The notes under the pieces: generated by a model
Database searches by the model: none
What the model saw: only the letters and a program-made list of their open reading frames with translations
What the model was told of the DNA's origin: nothing
Part shown: one piece after another, positions 6,471-7,249 of the stretch
How positions within the stretch are numbered: the first letter of the stretch is position 1
Layout: each line of letters opens with the position of its first letter
Position numbers and translations under genes: made by a program
Assembly (NCBI GenBank): GCA_937881505.1
Contig: CALGEM010000168.1
Span: 1-7,249, forward strand
DNA: 7,249 nucleotides
From: an uncultured euryarchaeote
Lineage (GTDB): Archaea; Thermoplasmatota; Poseidoniia; Poseidoniales; Poseidoniaceae
Reading direction: 5' to 3'

Positions 6471-6500
6471 TTTGAACCCTGTGATGCTGTTTGGTTCAAA
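6471..6500. repeat. Perfect 8-bp inverted repeat in the presumed purA leader
   Basis: TTTGAACC (6471-6478) and GGTTCAAA (6493-6500) are exact reverse complements separated by 14 nt. If purA transcription starts about 25 bp after its TATA box (near 6525), this lies within the untranslated leader, 35-64 nt before the ATG. It could form an RNA hairpin or be a binding site for a dimeric regulator. No ligand-binding riboswitch class that I know is recognisable around it. Confidence 0.5.
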
Positions 6501-6546
6501 TCCGTAACCGGAGCGTGCAGAGCGCACCCATGAACAGGAACGACCG

Positions 6547-6553
6547 TTTATAA
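6547..6553 (-). promoter_or_regulatory. TATA box of purA
   Basis: The minus strand reads TTATAAA. The predicted transcription start is near 6525, giving a leader of roughly 90 nt before the ATG at 6436. The sequence is nearly symmetric, so it could also serve the plus strand. Confidence 0.55.
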
Positions 6554-6647
6554 CAAGAAACGTGAACTTATGCACGAGGCACAAGACTGAATCACAGGTC
6601 TAAACCGTGTATTGAGCGAGACCAAGTGTGTGCAAAGAAACCTCGGA

Positions 6648-6656
6648 TTTATATAA
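6648..6656 (+). promoter_or_regulatory. TATA box of the tfb gene
   Basis: TTTATATAA is the strongest TATA-like sequence in the window. A transcription start about 25 bp further on falls near 6677, just before the AAGGAG ribosome binding site, so the leader would be only about 10-15 nt long. Confidence 0.7.
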
Positions 6657-6677
6657 CACAACGTTCCACTACTAAAC

Positions 6678-6683
6678 AAGGAG
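6678..6683 (+). promoter_or_regulatory. Ribosome binding site of the tfb gene
   Basis: AAGGAG stands 5 nt before the ATG at 6689 and 8 nt before the adjacent in-frame ATG at 6692. Either Met may be used, and the difference is one residue. Confidence 0.75.
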
Positions 6684-6688
6684 TTGAG

Positions 6689-7249
6689 ATGATGAAACAA
6701 AAAAACGAGCCAACACAGGCCAAAACCGCAACGAGCCCAACCCTGCCCGGCATGACGCCTCACGACCATTCCCGCCGAACCCTTGAGGGCCACACCCGAC
6801 CCTGCGAAGAGTGCGGCGCCGTCAACTGGGATTTCGACATCTCCCGTGGTGAAATCACCTGCGGCGATTGTGGACTGGTAGCAGAGGAAAATGTCCCTGA
6901 CCCGGGTGCAGAATGGACCAACCGAGACAACGGTGAGGACCGGTCACGTGTCGGTCGCCCCATGACCTACACCCTCGCTGACAAGGGGCTCAACACCACC
7001 ATCGATGTTCGCGACCTCAACACCGGTATCGCTTCCCGTCACGGCATGAGCTCACAAGCCCGCCGAGACTGGCGTCGACGTCGTGTCATCGACGAACGCT
7101 CGAAGACAAGAAAGAGCCGTGAGCGAAACTTGGTGAAAGCCAACCAATTCATTCGCGACCGTTCCGGTCTACCCGCACCGCTCCAAGAAGAGGCGGCCCG
7201 CCTCTACCGTCGCCTCTCCGGCGAAGGCTTCGTCACCGGACGTTCCATC
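6689..7249 (+). CDS. tfb: Transcription initiation factor B (TFB/TFIIB), N-terminal 187 residues (cut by right window edge)
   Basis: TFB bridges TBP on the TATA box and RNA polymerase in archaeal transcription initiation. The frame is open from ATG to the window end. A zinc ribbon has Cys39, Cys42, Cys58 and Cys61 (CEECG, 15 residues between pairs, CGDCG). It is followed by the B-reader and B-linker region with EWTNRD (75-80), RVGRPMTYTLADKGLNT (87-103) and a basic stretch (117-146). The first cyclin-like repeat begins at about 144, with the typical NLVKANQFI and LPAPLQEEAARLYRRL, and GFVTGRSI at the edge. The rest of repeat 1 and all of repeat 2, including the DNA-contacting helix, lie outside the window. 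About 38 residues precede the first cysteine, a longer and more polar lead than I expect for TFB. The gene is divergent from purA and has its own TATA box and Shine-Dalgarno sequence. Confidence 0.95.
   Translation, partial: MMKQKNEPTQAKTATSPTLPGMTPHDHSRRTLEGHTRPCEECGAVNWDFDISRGEITCGDCGLVAEENVPDPGAEWTNRDNGEDRSRVGRPMTYTLADKGLNTTIDVRDLNTGIASRHGMSSQARRDWRRRRVIDERSKTRKSRERNLVKANQFIRDRSGLPAPLQEEAARLYRRLSGEGFVTGRSI

Noticed and set aside
6493..6503. Exact B-box-like GGTTCAAATCC in the purA leader, suggesting a tRNA or tRNA-like leader
   Set aside because: No five-pair T stem and no acceptor or anticodon stems can be drawn around it. It is better explained as one arm of the 8-bp inverted repeat.
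1..7249. CRISPR arrays, insertion sequences, toxin-antitoxin pairs or phage genes
   Set aside because: I found no regularly spaced direct repeats, no transposase or integrase motifs and no recognisable defence domain anywhere in the window.

Overview
The window looks archaeal, and most likely from a planktonic marine euryarchaeon of the Marine Group II / Poseidoniales type. The direct evidence for Archaea is a transcription factor B gene (zinc ribbon, B-reader and start of the cyclin fold) at the right edge, TATA-box promoters about 25 bp upstream of likely transcription starts, and at least one apparently leaderless gene. The narrower placement is inference. It rests on the bacterial-length PurA, the very acidic exported proteins, the archaeal lipoprotein and the moderate base composition, and no single marker here proves it.

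Layout, left to right. Positions 1-565 (minus) hold the N-terminal part of a TPR-repeat protein, cut by the window edge, with a TATA box placed for a leaderless mRNA. Positions 675-1193 (plus) and 1210-1746 (minus) hold two small membrane-anchored proteins that are clear paralogues of each other (about 44 percent identical by hand alignment). They face each other tail to tail with only 16 bp between the stop codons. Positions 4891 down to 1890 (all minus) hold a likely three-gene operon: a 12-segment integral membrane protein of unknown function, a single-pass protein with an acidic external domain (8-nt overlap with the gene before it), and a lipoprotein alpha/beta hydrolase of the PHB-depolymerase/feruloyl-esterase type with an intact Ser-Asp-His triad. 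The inverted paralogue at 1210-1746 follows in the same direction after a 143-bp gap.

Positions 5001-5076 (minus) are tRNA-Ala(UGC) with its CCA end encoded. Positions 5135-6436 (minus) are purA, adenylosuccinate synthetase, complete and with all key motifs. A 252-bp divergent intergenic region (6437-6688) separates purA from the tfb gene (6689 to beyond the right edge, plus) and carries a TATA box for each direction and an 8-bp perfect inverted repeat in the presumed purA leader.

The right half is core housekeeping (purine synthesis, tRNA, basal transcription). The left half is accessory: cell-envelope proteins with no recognised pathway. The most interesting part is the envelope cluster (multi-pass protein, external-domain protein, surface hydrolase) next to the inverted pair of membrane-anchored paralogues. 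I see no CRISPR array, insertion sequence, integrase or phage gene.
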